Notes under the pieces: model-generated
The model's database searches: none
What the model was told of the DNA's origin: nothing
What the model saw: the letters and a program-made list of their open reading frames with translations, nothing else
Shown here: positions 35,501 through 45,533 of the stretch, piece after piece
Numbering within the stretch: the stretch's first letter is position 1
How the letters are laid out: every line of letters begins with the position of its first letter
Position numbers and translations under genes: made by a program
From: Qipengyuania_C sp046254955
GTDB lineage: Bacteria > Pseudomonadota > Alphaproteobacteria > Sphingomonadales > Sphingomonadaceae
Direction: 5' to 3'
DNA: 64,000 nucleotides
Assembly (NCBI RefSeq): GCF_046254955.1
Contig: NZ_JBJXRG010000003.1
Coordinates: forward strand, 62,001 to 126,000

Positions 35501-37096
35501 ATGGGCCGCCTGCTTTCCTTTCTGATGCTCCTGCTGATTGCGGGCTTACCGCAAACGGCGAGCGCCGATCCAGCCGATGTCGATGCAGCGGCGCGCGGCG
35601 TCGTCCGCGTGGTCATCATCGGGACCGACGGGAATGAAGTCTATCCGGTCAGCCATGGCAGTGGTTTCGCAGTCGCTGCGGACCGGATCATCACCAACGC
35701 CCATGTGGTGCGCGAGGCCCTGCTCGACGACACTCTGACGATCGCGGTCGTCCCGTCCGATGGTGACGAGGCTGAATATGCCCGCGCGGTCAGCGTAGAT
35801 CCGCGCACTGACCTTGCCCTGCTTCAGATTACTGGTGACCTGCGCTTGCCGGCGCTCACCATTGCTGGACGCGTCGATCGCAACAGCGGCGAAGTTTCAG
35901 CGGTCGGCTACCCGATGAATGTCGACCGCGCGCAGGGGCTCGAGATCGGCGACATCTTCAAATCACAGCCGCCAGTGAAGAGTATCGGATATCTTGCCGG
36001 TTCGCGACCTGCCCGTCAGTTCGATTCGGTGCTCCATACCGCACCGATTGCACGCGGAAACTCGGGCGGGCCGCTGCTGGACGGCTGCGGACGCGTGGTC
36101 GGAATAAACAGCTTCGGCGCGGATTCGGATGGGTCGGATGCCGAGTTCTACTTTGCAGTATCGATCCGCGAGCTCCTGCCGTTCCTGCGCAAGAACCAGC
36201 TCGAGCCACAGATCAACACCACCCCGTGCCGCAGCCTCGCCGACCTTGATGCGGCCGAGCGCGAGCGGATGCTACGCGAACAGGCCGAAGCGAGGCTGGC
36301 GCTGGCTGCGCGAGCCGAAGAGCAGCGCGCGCTGCGCAGCCGCGCCCAGCTCGAAGCCGAATTGGAAGTACAAGGCGAGCGCGAAAACGCAATGGCGCTG
36401 GCCTTCCTGCTAATCCTTGTTTCAATCGCCGCTGGATTTGTCGCATGGCAAGCAAGGGTCCGGGTCGTTGCCGACAATGAGGACAGCGCAGCCGAACGCC
36501 GGTTGATGATTGCCGGGACGCTTAGCGCACTGGCCCTGGTCGTTGCGCTCGGTCTGTGGTTCACCAGGCCCGGTATAGAAGAGATCGATCGTCGGGTCGC
36601 TGCTGCCATGCAACCGGCCGGCGGCGACGAAACTCCGGTCATGGCCGGCCAGGGCGGCGGCACCATGATCTGCACGATCGAGGAATCGCGCAGCCGGATC
36701 ACCGGAGCGCGCACCGACGATGTCGAATTCGCTTGGGAAGACGGCGGCTGCGTCAATGATCGGACCCAATATGGCATGGTTGCAGGCGACTGGTTGCGCG
36801 TCATGGTCCCCGATGATGAAGACGCGGTCTCGGTCAATCGCTACGACCCGCAAACGCGTACCTTCCAGTCCGATCGCTATTTGCTGTCGCGCAGCGAACT
36901 CAGCGCCGCGCGGAGCGAACGCGGCAAGTATGAGGCACCCAAATGCGGGATCGACAATGCTGCTGCTCAGCTCGGCGACATGCAATCGGCACTATTGGCG
37001 ATGCTGCCTCCCCGCCCCAACGAACGCCTTGTCTATAGCTGCGAGGTTCGGGCGGTTGATTCGGGCGTGACCGACCTCGCTACAAGCGGAGACTGA
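35501..37096 (+). CDS. HtrA-like serine protease with coiled coil and membrane spans
   Basis: A 531-residue protein. A signal peptide (residues 1-22) is followed by a trypsin-like domain with the triad His68 (TNAHVV), Asp104 (RTDLALL) and Ser188 (GNSGGPL). A charged coiled coil covers about 248-296, two spans lie at about 297-316 and 335-354, and residues 355-531 form a second extra-membrane domain of unknown type. No PDZ domain is visible, so it is not standard DegP. It may be a membrane-anchored envelope quality-control protease. The frame is open to 35465, but the signal supports ATG 35501. Confidence 0.85.
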   Translation: MGRLLSFLMLLLIAGLPQTASADPADVDAAARGVVRVVIIGTDGNEVYPVSHGSGFAVAADRIITNAHVVREALLDDTLTIAVVPSDGDEAEYARAVSVDPRTDLALLQITGDLRLPALTIAGRVDRNSGEVSAVGYPMNVDRAQGLEIGDIFKSQPPVKSIGYLAGSRPARQFDSVLHTAPIARGNSGGPLLDGCGRVVGINSFGADSDGSDAEFYFAVSIRELLPFLRKNQLEPQINTTPCRSLADLDAAERERMLREQAEARLALAARAEEQRALRSRAQLEAELEVQGERENAMALAFLLILVSIAAGFVAWQARVRVVADNEDSAAERRLMIAGTLSALALVVALGLWFTRPGIEEIDRRVAAAMQPAGGDETPVMAGQGGGTMICTIEESRSRITGARTDDVEFAWEDGGCVNDRTQYGMVAGDWLRVMVPDDEDAVSVNRYDPQTRTFQSDRYLLSRSELSAARSERGKYEAPKCGIDNAAAQLGDMQSALLAMLPPRPNERLVYSCEVRAVDSGVTDLATSGD

Positions 37097-37101
37097 CGCC
37101 G

Positions 37102-37929
37102 CTACGCTGCGAGTGCCTCGCCTGACAGCGTGATCCGGTGCATTTCGCGCGCGTAACCATGGTAGTCGTTGAGCGCGAAATGCCAGGTCGAGCGGTTATC
37201 CCAGATAGCAACCGTGCTTTCTCGCCATTCGACACGGCACTGGATGTCCTCGCTCATCGCTGCCGCGTAGAGCTCCTGCAGCAAGGGCAAGCTTTCCTCC
37301 CGCGTCATGCCTTCGAAATGCACGGTGAAAGCCGGGTTTACATAGAGGAGCTTGCGGCCGGTGCGGGGATGGCTGATGACGACCGGATGCGTGGCCCCGG
37401 TCTTGAGTTCCTGGCCGCGAAGCTCGGTACCCTGGTCGGTCTGCGCATAAGCGCCATCAGGAGAGTAGATATGGTCCGCCGTATGAAATGCTCTTAGCGT
37501 CGCGACCTTGGCTTTCAATTCGGCCGAAAGCGAATCGTACGCCGCACCCATATGCGCAAACAGGGTATCGCCGCCCTTTGGCGGCAAGGTCCGTGCTACA
37601 AGGATCGATCCCATTGCCGGAATCTGGTCATAGGAGTGATCGGTATGCCATCCGCCGCCGATATTGGTTTCCTGATCGGCCTTTTTCCGCACGATCGCGA
37701 TCTCGGCATATTCGCCATCGAGCGGGAAATAATTGTTCACGTCGATCCCGCCCCAGCGGTGACCCAGTGCGATGTGGTCCTCCGGAGAAAGCTGCTGGTC
37801 ACGCAGCACCGCGACGCCGTGCTCGTATACCGCCTGCTTGAGCGCAGCGAGCGAATCGCCTTCCAGCTTGGCCAGCTGCACCCCGCCAACTTCAACGCCA
37901 ATTTTTGAATTGATAGGTGTCAGTTCCAT
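37102..37929 (-). CDS. TauD/TfdA-family 2-oxoglutarate dioxygenase
   Basis: A 275-residue non-heme Fe(II) enzyme with metal ligands His95 and Asp97 (GGGWHTDHSY) and His250 (STWHFALNDY), and the 2-oxoglutarate-binding Arg265 (MHRITL). Relatives desulfonate taurine or cleave aryloxyacids; the true substrate is unknown and no sulfonate transporter is near. Its end is convergent with the HtrA-like gene, 5 bases apart. The gap upstream of its start (37930-38132) is shared with the atp operon. Confidence 0.92.
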   Translation of the reverse strand: MELTPINSKIGVEVGGVQLAKLEGDSLAALKQAVYEHGVAVLRDQQLSPEDHIALGHRWGGIDVNNYFPLDGEYAEIAIVRKKADQETNIGGGWHTDHSYDQIPAMGSILVARTLPPKGGDTLFAHMGAAYDSLSAELKAKVATLRAFHTADHIYSPDGAYAQTDQGTELRGQELKTGATHPVVISHPRTGRKLLYVNPAFTVHFEGMTREESLPLLQELYAAAMSEDIQCRVEWRESTVAIWDNRSTWHFALNDYHGYAREMHRITLSGEALAA

Positions 37930-38132
37930 CGGCCTCTCCCACGAATTTCCCTGCTTCTTGCCGCCATATTACGACCAACTGGATATGAGTCCATAGAATC
38001 CCCCGCATTCGGGTTGCATCGCAGCATACTGGGTGCTAGGCGCGCGCCAGCTTCGCAGGGGCACTCGTTTTGCCCCATCCGGTCGAGGCGATGCATCGTT
38101 ATTTTCCGGACCTTTTGAAGGACCATAGACGC

Positions 38133-38687
38133 GTGGAAATTTCCGCCGGTATTCAGGCCAGCCTGGCAGGGCGTTATGCTTCAGCCTTGTTCGACCTCGC
38201 GGTCGAAGAGGGAACTGTTTCTGCCATCGAATCCGATCTCGAACGGCTCGAGCAAGCGCTCGCCGAATCGAGCGATCTGAAGGCAATGATCAGCAACCCC
38301 CAGATCAGCCGCAAGGCGCAGGGAGCTGCCATCGAAGGAGTTTCCGGAACACTCGAGCTGGCGCAGCTGACCAAGAATTTTCTTGGCGTCTTGGCCGGCA
38401 ATCGCCGCCTTGCCGTGCTGCCCGAAATCATCGCAGCGTTCCACATGATCGCTGCGGCCCAACGCGGCGAAGTCACTGCCGAAGTCACCAGCGCACACGC
38501 GCTGAGCGACGAGCAGCTCGACGCGCTCAAGCAGAAGCTGACCGAGCGCGAAGGCCGCACCGTAAAGATCAAGCCGAAGGTTGACCCGGGCCTGCTGGGC
38601 GGGCTGGTTGTAACCGTAGGCTCCAAGCGGATCGATGGTTCGATCCGTTCTCGTCTCAACTCACTTGCACAAGCCATGAAGGGCTAA
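38133..38687 (+). CDS. atpH: F1F0 ATP synthase subunit delta
   Basis: The delta subunit joins the F1 catalytic head to the peripheral stalk. At 184 residues it has the family's GRYASALFDLA start and the C-terminal VDPGLLGGLVVTVGSKRIDGSIRSRL pattern (split). The start is GTG at 38133; AAGGA lies about 11 bases upstream. The open frame runs back to 38070 but the added residues are foreign to the family. It is the first gene of atpHAGDC, with 5 bases to atpA. The 203-base gap to 37930 contains small hairpins but no promoter I trust. Confidence 0.95.
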   Translation: MEISAGIQASLAGRYASALFDLAVEEGTVSAIESDLERLEQALAESSDLKAMISNPQISRKAQGAAIEGVSGTLELAQLTKNFLGVLAGNRRLAVLPEIIAAFHMIAAAQRGEVTAEVTSAHALSDEQLDALKQKLTEREGRTVKIKPKVDPGLLGGLVVTVGSKRIDGSIRSRLNSLAQAMKG

Positions 38688-38692
38688 GTTTG

Positions 38693-40222
38693 ATGGAAAT
38701 CCGCGCCGCAGAAATCTCCAAGGTCATCAAGGACCAGATCGCCAATTTCGGTACTGAAGCCGAAGTCAGCGAAGTCGGTTCCGTGCTCAGCGTGGGCGAC
38801 GGTATCGCCCGTATTCACGGCCTCGACAAGGTTCAGGCCGGTGAAATGGTTGAATTCGCCAATGGCGTTCAGGGCATGGCCCTGAACCTCGAAGCCGATA
38901 ACGTCGGTGTCGTGATCTTCGGTTCCGACGCCGAGATCAAGGAAGGCGACAGCGTCAAGCGGACCGGCACCATCGTGGACGTTCCGGTTGGCAAGGCCCT
39001 GCTTGGCCGCGTGGTTGATGCACTTGGCAATCCGATCGACGGCAAGGGCCCGATCGAGACCACCGAGCGCCGCCTGGTGGAACAGAAAGCTCCCGGCATT
39101 ATCCCGCGTCAGTCGGTCAACGAGCCGGTACAAACCGGCCTCAAGGCTCTCGACGCACTCGTTCCGGTTGGCCGCGGCCAGCGCGAACTGATCATCGGTG
39201 ACCGCCAGACCGGCAAGTCCGCCGTCGCGATCGATACCTTCATCAACCAGAAGGAAATCAACGCCAGCGACGATGAGAGCAAGAAGCTTTACTGCATTTA
39301 TGTCGCTGTCGGGCAAAAGCGTTCGACCGTGGCGCAGCTGGTCAAGACGCTCGAAGAAAACGGCGCAATGGAATATTCCATCATTGTCGCTGCAACCGCT
39401 TCGGAGCCGGCTCCGCTGCAATATCTCGCACCTTATACCGGTGCTGCGATGGGCGAGTTCTTCCGCGACAACGGCATGCATGCCGTGATCGTTTACGATG
39501 ACCTTTCCAAGCAGGCTGTGGCCTATCGCCAGATGTCGCTGCTGCTGCGTCGTCCTCCGGGCCGCGAAGCGTATCCGGGCGACGTGTTCTACCTTCACTC
39601 TCGCCTGCTCGAACGCGCTGCGAAAATGAACAGCGACAATGGCGGCGGTTCGCTGACCGCATTGCCGATCATCGAAACGCAGGCAGGCGACGTTTCGGCC
39701 TACATCCCGACCAACGTGATCTCGATTACCGACGGTCAGATCTTCCTCGAAACGGACCTGTTCTATCAGGGCGTTCGCCCGGCCATTAACGTTGGCCTTT
39801 CGGTCAGCCGTGTGGGCGGTGCCGCGCAGACCAAGGCGATGAAGAAGGTTTCGGGCTCGATGAAGCTGGACCTCGCGCAGTACCGCGAAATGGCGGCATT
39901 TGCGCAGTTCGGTTCGGACCTCGATGCTGCGACGCAGAAGCTGCTCAACCGCGGTGCCCGCCTGACCGAGCTGCTCAAGCAGCCGCAGTTCGCGCCGATG
40001 CCGTTCGAAGAGCAGACCGTATCGATCTATGCCGGCACCAACGGCTACCTCGATGCGATCCCGACAGAAGATGTTACGCGTTACGAAAGCGAAATGCTCG
40101 CTTACATGCGTTCGGATCATGCCGATGTCCTTAAAGACATTCGCGAAAGCAAGAATTTCGATGACGACGTCAAGGACCGCACGGTGAAAGCGCTCGAAGC
40201 CTTCGCCAAGAAATTCGCCTGA
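38693..40222 (+). CDS. atpA: F1F0 ATP synthase subunit alpha
   Basis: The alpha subunit carries non-catalytic nucleotide sites of F1. The 509 residues include Walker A GDRQTGKSA near residue 169 and the arginine-finger region VGLSVSRVGG near 365-375. The ATG at 38693 fits; a TTG codon directly before it was ignored. Length and order are normal. Confidence 0.98.
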   Translation: MEIRAAEISKVIKDQIANFGTEAEVSEVGSVLSVGDGIARIHGLDKVQAGEMVEFANGVQGMALNLEADNVGVVIFGSDAEIKEGDSVKRTGTIVDVPVGKALLGRVVDALGNPIDGKGPIETTERRLVEQKAPGIIPRQSVNEPVQTGLKALDALVPVGRGQRELIIGDRQTGKSAVAIDTFINQKEINASDDESKKLYCIYVAVGQKRSTVAQLVKTLEENGAMEYSIIVAATASEPAPLQYLAPYTGAAMGEFFRDNGMHAVIVYDDLSKQAVAYRQMSLLLRRPPGREAYPGDVFYLHSRLLERAAKMNSDNGGGSLTALPIIETQAGDVSAYIPTNVISITDGQIFLETDLFYQGVRPAINVGLSVSRVGGAAQTKAMKKVSGSMKLDLAQYREMAAFAQFGSDLDAATQKLLNRGARLTELLKQPQFAPMPFEEQTVSIYAGTNGYLDAIPTEDVTRYESEMLAYMRSDHADVLKDIRESKNFDDDVKDRTVKALEAFAKKFA

Positions 40223-40252
40223 GCCTGACGAGACACGGATTAGGGAGCCGAA

Positions 40253-41122
40253 ATGGCAAGCCTTAAGGAACTCAAGGATCGGATCGGGTCGGTAAAGTCG
40301 ACCCAGAAGATCACCAAGGCCAAGCAGATGGTCGCTGCAGCCAAGCTGCGCCGTGCGCAGGCGGCTGCCGAAGCGGCACGCCCCTATGCCGAGCGGCTGG
40401 CCAATGTAATGGGCTCGCTCGCTGGCAAAGTTTCCGGCGAAGGTGCACCCAAGCTGCTCGCCGGAACGGGTTCGGACCAGCGCCATCTTCTGGTGGTCGT
40501 GAACACGGACAAAGGCCTGTGCGGCGGCCTCAACTCGAATATTGTCAAGGAAGTGAAAGCCAAGGCCAGGGAACTGGTGGCTGCCGGCAAGCAAGTCGAA
40601 TTCTACCTCGTCGGCAAGAAAGGCCGCGCGCCGATTAAGCGCGACTATCCTGAGCGTATCAAGAAGCATTTCGATACTTCGACCGTGCGTAACCCTGGCT
40701 ATGAAGAAGCCGAGGCGATCGCCGAAGAGCTGATCGAGCTTTACGAAAATGGCGCATTCGATGTCGCCCACCTGTTCTACGCCACATTCAAGTCGGCGCT
40801 GGTGCAGGACCCGACCACGCAGCAAATCATTCCGGTCCCTGCGCCAGAGACGGCAGAGGAATCGAAGGCCGCAGTCGAATACGAACCCGACGAAGAAGAA
40901 ATTCTCGCCGAACTGCTGCCGCGCTATCTCAAGACTCAGGTCTTCGGCGCGTTGCTCGAAATCGCGGCCTCCGAACAGGGCGCTTCGATGACCGCGATGG
41001 ACAACGCCACGCGCAACGCAGGCGAGCTGATCAACAAGCTGACGATCCAGTACAACCGCAGCCGCCAGGCCGCGATCACCACCGAACTTATTGAAATCAT
41101 TGCAGGCGCAGAAGCGCTTTAA
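40253..41122 (+). CDS. atpG: F1F0 ATP synthase subunit gamma
   Basis: The central rotor shaft of F1. The 289-residue product starts with the family's MASLKELKDRIGSVKSTQKITKAM-type signature (here KAKQMVAAAKLRRAQ) and ends with the conserved TRNAGELINKLTIQYNRSRQAAITTEL helix (split). It carries a longer insertion rich in acidic residues (about 195-220), common in alphaproteobacteria. It lies 30 bases after atpA. Confidence 0.97.
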   Translation: MASLKELKDRIGSVKSTQKITKAKQMVAAAKLRRAQAAAEAARPYAERLANVMGSLAGKVSGEGAPKLLAGTGSDQRHLLVVVNTDKGLCGGLNSNIVKEVKAKARELVAAGKQVEFYLVGKKGRAPIKRDYPERIKKHFDTSTVRNPGYEEAEAIAEELIELYENGAFDVAHLFYATFKSALVQDPTTQQIIPVPAPETAEESKAAVEYEPDEEEILAELLPRYLKTQVFGALLEIAASEQGASMTAMDNATRNAGELINKLTIQYNRSRQAAITTELIEIIAGAEAL

Positions 41123-41143
41123 GCTAGGCTCAAGGAAACGAAC

Positions 41144-42601
<1,458 letters not shown>

Positions 42602-42606
42602 GGGCG

Positions 42607-42864
42607 ATGGCTCTCCACTTCGAACTCGTCACTCCGGAAAAGCTGGTCCGTTCCGAAGATGTCCACATGGTGGTCGTCCCGGGATCAGAAGGCGATTTCG
42701 GTGTGCTGGAAGGCCACGCGCCCGTGATGAGCACCATTCGCGACGGCGCGCTGCAGATCTACGCCAAGGACGGCGCGGAACCCGAAGAGATCGAAGTGCG
42801 CGGCGGCTTCGCCGAGGTGGGCGACGCAGGCTTGACCATTCTCGCGGAGCATGTCGAGGCGTGA
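42607..42864 (+). CDS. atpC: F1F0 ATP synthase subunit epsilon (short form)
   Basis: An 85-residue epsilon with only the N-terminal beta-sandwich (FELVTPEKLVRSEDVHMVVVPGSEGDFGVL, split) and no C-terminal helical hairpin, which in E. coli inhibits ATP hydrolysis. From memory, 85-residue epsilons also occur in related sphingomonads, so this looks lineage-wide. It lies 5 bases after atpD. Its stop overlaps the GTG start of the next gene as GTGA at 42861-42864. Confidence 0.95.
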   Translation: MALHFELVTPEKLVRSEDVHMVVVPGSEGDFGVLEGHAPVMSTIRDGALQIYAKDGAEPEEIEVRGGFAEVGDAGLTILAEHVEA

Positions 42865-44144
42865 GCCTGTCGGCAGGCTGGGATACGACATCTCCCGTCT
42901 TTAGTGTTGCGACGGCTGAGCGGTTGATTTGTCTCAGCTTGTTTGCCGCATTGCCGATTTTTGCTGTAACAACTTGGCAGCACGATTATAGTTGGCAAGC
43001 GACGCGCTACTTCTCATTGCCGATCATCGCGGCTGAACTTCTTGTGATGCTTTTCGCGGTTCTTGGTGGTGCAGATCCCGTCCACGCCTTCAAGGCTTTG
43101 CCTCGCCTAACAAAGATTGGCGTTACAATCTGGCTGGCCGTTGCGATCCTAGCCTCGCTCTTCGCAAGGATTCCCGCAATGGCATTTGCGCATCTTTCAA
43201 TGTCATTGCTGCAACTGGGATTCGGGCTAGTTGTCTGGTCGTTTGCAATAATCCCATCCCCGACGTTCGGACCCAAAATCTTGGCGACAATGTCACTCAG
43301 CATCGTCTCATATCTCTTGATGCTGATCTTCTTCATAAGCTTGGCCAAGGACGTTCCGAACTTTGAATGGATGCAATTCTCGGCTGGGGTCTCCAATCCG
43401 CGCCAACTGGGCTTTTATGGTATCCCATTGTTATTTTTCGCCGCTGCATTGTTTTCAAAAGTCGAAGGGAAAAGAAGCCAGTCATCAATGTACTGGCTAT
43501 TTATCTGCGCTGGGTTCCTATTGGTCAACTTAAGTGGTTCAAGGGCGGGCTTGGGGGCCTCTGTGATCGGTTGCGTATTTTTCATCGCCATGATGAGGAA
43601 GGACAGAGTTCGCCTGTTGGTCGCACTAGTTTCAGGCTGGCTTACAGCTGTGGTGGCGAGCGCTTTTCTTGCACCTCACCCCGAGTGGGGATTCTGGAAC
43701 ATAATGTTGGGAACAGCGGGCATAAATTCGGATAGCTACTCGTCTGGTCGCGTGACAATGTGGCTGGAGACGATTGATCTGATCCGGGAACGCGCCTTGA
43801 TCGGTCACGGCGAAGGACAGTTTCGGCTGACAACCAGCATTGGCAATGCCATGATAAATCATCATCCTCACAACTCAATTTTGCAGTTTCTCTATCAGTG
43901 GGGGCTTGTTGGAACTGGCGCTATCGGGGTAGCATTATTTCCATTGGGGAGACGTTTGCGCGAGCAACGGCCATTGACTTCTCGCACAGCTATTGCCTTG
44001 GTCTCATCAGCGATAGCGTTGATAGCAATGTCGATGCTTGAGGGTTCACTGTTTTATGCTTTTCCAACAATGATAGTGGTCTTGGCCATGGTCTGGATTA
44101 CTTTGCCAAGCAATCGCGCCGCCGAACCTGACCCACATCGTTAG
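42861..44144 (+). CDS. O-antigen ligase / polymerase-like membrane protein
   Basis: A 427-residue multi-pass membrane protein (about 11 hydrophobic spans). The Wzy_C region has a large periplasmic loop with RVTMWLETIDLIRERALIGHGEGQF (split) and the conserved H337-N338 in HHPHNSILQFLYQWG. Such proteins join or polymerise surface glycans on a lipid carrier. The GTG start at 42861 overlaps the atpC stop by four bases, so translation is coupled to the atp operon; the frame itself stays open to 42513. GC content is lower than in the atp genes, suggesting a later insertion here. Confidence 0.85.
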   Translation: MSLSAGWDTTSPVFSVATAERLICLSLFAALPIFAVTTWQHDYSWQATRYFSLPIIAAELLVMLFAVLGGADPVHAFKALPRLTKIGVTIWLAVAILASLFARIPAMAFAHLSMSLLQLGFGLVVWSFAIIPSPTFGPKILATMSLSIVSYLLMLIFFISLAKDVPNFEWMQFSAGVSNPRQLGFYGIPLLFFAAALFSKVEGKRSQSSMYWLFICAGFLLVNLSGSRAGLGASVIGCVFFIAMMRKDRVRLLVALVSGWLTAVVASAFLAPHPEWGFWNIMLGTAGINSDSYSSGRVTMWLETIDLIRERALIGHGEGQFRLTTSIGNAMINHHPHNSILQFLYQWGLVGTGAIGVALFPLGRRLREQRPLTSRTAIALVSSAIALIAMSMLEGSLFYAFPTMIVVLAMVWITLPSNRAAEPDPHR

Positions 44145-44158
44145 GGAAGGGCAAAGAA

Positions 44159-45193
44159 ATGGACCAGCCCTCGAAACTCAACACCAACCTTTGGCGATAC
44201 TGGCCGGTCTATCTTGTCGGCCTCGGCTCGGTCGGTTTAGGCGCGGTTGCGCTCGCTTCAGTTGAGGTCCCCCTTCGGCCTTTTGTAGCTGCATTCTACA
44301 ACCTCATCCTCTTCCTCGGCGCCTGGCTCCCGTTGACCTCGATTCTCGCAGGTTGGGAGATTGTGACCAATCGTCCAGAATCGCCTTTCGCCCATCTGCG
44401 CGAGCATTTCTTCACGCGTGAATACTGGAAGCGTCAACTGCATTTCCTGCCCATCGTCGCCTGCATCGCGCTGTTTATGATCAATTTCTCGGCGATGAAG
44501 AGCGCCATCCCGCTTTTTCATGCCTACAAGTGGGACGAGGCCTTCATTGCCTGGGACCGAATGATCTTCTTTGGGCAGGATCCGTGGCGTTTACTCCAGC
44601 CGTTCCTCGGCTATCCCATTGTGAGTTCGCTGATGAGCGGGCTCTATCACTTGTGGATCCTGCTGATCTACGCGGGCTGCGTGTACATGGGTGCGCACCA
44701 GCCGAACGACATGCTGCGGATACGCTACTTTGTGAGCTATTTTCTGTGCTGGAGCGTGATCGGCGTGGTGATGGCGATCTGGCTAGCCTCGGTCGGTCCG
44801 GTGTTCATGGAACCGTTGTTCGGTGACACGACTTTTGCCCCACTTATGCGCTACCTGGAGGCGGCGAACGAAGAGTATCCCGTTCTTGTGTTGGCGGTCC
44901 AACAGCAGTTGCTCGACTGGCACGCGACGGGCGACTTCGGCCTGGGCCGCGGTATCAGCGCGATGCCATCCATGCATGTTTCGCTCGCGGTGCTGTTCTG
45001 GCTGGGCATGCGCGACCTATCCCGCGTGGCAGGTTGGATCTTTGGCATCTACGCCTGGATAATCTTCATCGGCTCGATCCACACCGGTTACCACTATGCG
45101 GTCGACGGTATCATCGCAGCTGCGGTGACATGGGTAATCTGGTGGGCCGTGGGCCGGATTTACCCGACATCGCGCGCACCGAGGCCCAACTAG
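44159..45193 (+). CDS. PAP2-family membrane lipid phosphatase/transferase
   Basis: A 344-residue protein with seven or more hydrophobic spans and the PAP2 motifs SMH around His273 (AMPSMHVSLAV) and HTGYHYAVDG with His312 and Asp316. These are the histidine-aspartate signatures of the PAP2_3 / Aur1-type inositolphosphotransferase group, which moves phosphate head groups between lipids. In sphingomonads, which carry sphingolipids, a head-group enzyme is conceivable. It lies 14 bases after the ligase gene. The stop shares CTAG with the convergent HNH gene. Confidence 0.88.
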   Translation: MDQPSKLNTNLWRYWPVYLVGLGSVGLGAVALASVEVPLRPFVAAFYNLILFLGAWLPLTSILAGWEIVTNRPESPFAHLREHFFTREYWKRQLHFLPIVACIALFMINFSAMKSAIPLFHAYKWDEAFIAWDRMIFFGQDPWRLLQPFLGYPIVSSLMSGLYHLWILLIYAGCVYMGAHQPNDMLRIRYFVSYFLCWSVIGVVMAIWLASVGPVFMEPLFGDTTFAPLMRYLEAANEEYPVLVLAVQQQLLDWHATGDFGLGRGISAMPSMHVSLAVLFWLGMRDLSRVAGWIFGIYAWIIFIGSIHTGYHYAVDGIIAAAVTWVIWWAVGRIYPTSRAPRPN

Positions 45194-45468
45194 TTTTTCG
45201 TTCGCCTTACCGACGCATGGAAGTCCGGCGGCTTTGTCGCAATCCAGCTCAGGAATTTCGCCACTTCTTCATGCGCGAGTAACGCACCACGATCTCCGCC
45301 GATCCGCGCCAGTTCGGCATTGCTGAAATGCGCGTGTATGACACGGTGACAGATTGGGTGGACTGGAACCGTCTCGCGTCCGCGCTTGGCCTTGGGTACC
45401 GTGTGGTGATGCTGGACCTTGCGGCCCAACAGACGCTCACATAGCCAGCATTGGAGATTGGATGCCAT
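45190..45468 (-). CDS. HNH endonuclease-like small protein
   Basis: A 92-residue protein with Cys7-x2-Cys10, H20-H21-H22, HPICH (37-41) and a conserved HRVIHAHFS helix: an HNH (His-Asn-His/Cys) nuclease zinc fold. In isolation such proteins are seen in chromosomes without phage context and their role is unknown; nicking or defence is possible. It stands alone, convergent with the PAP2 gene, sharing the CTAG stop overlap at 45190-45193. Its 5' flank contains ATTTCGCGAAAT, probably by chance. Confidence 0.85.
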   Translation of the reverse strand: MASNLQCWLCERLLGRKVQHHHTVPKAKRGRETVPVHPICHRVIHAHFSNAELARIGGDRGALLAHEEVAKFLSWIATKPPDFHASVRRTKN

Positions 45469-45533
45469 CGGCTGACTGTAGTCATTTCGCGAAATTTGCG
45501 TAATGTTGCGCTCTACATTCGGGAGAAATCTTC

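Noticed and set aside
42607..42864. atpC as a truncated gene
   Set aside because: 85 residues with a complete beta-sandwich domain appears to be the usual length in sphingomonads, so it is not a recent mutation.
45484..45495. ATTTCGCGAAAT palindrome as an operator
   Set aside because: Only 12 bases, between an HNH gene and a GST-like gene with no promoter elements in register; likely by chance.
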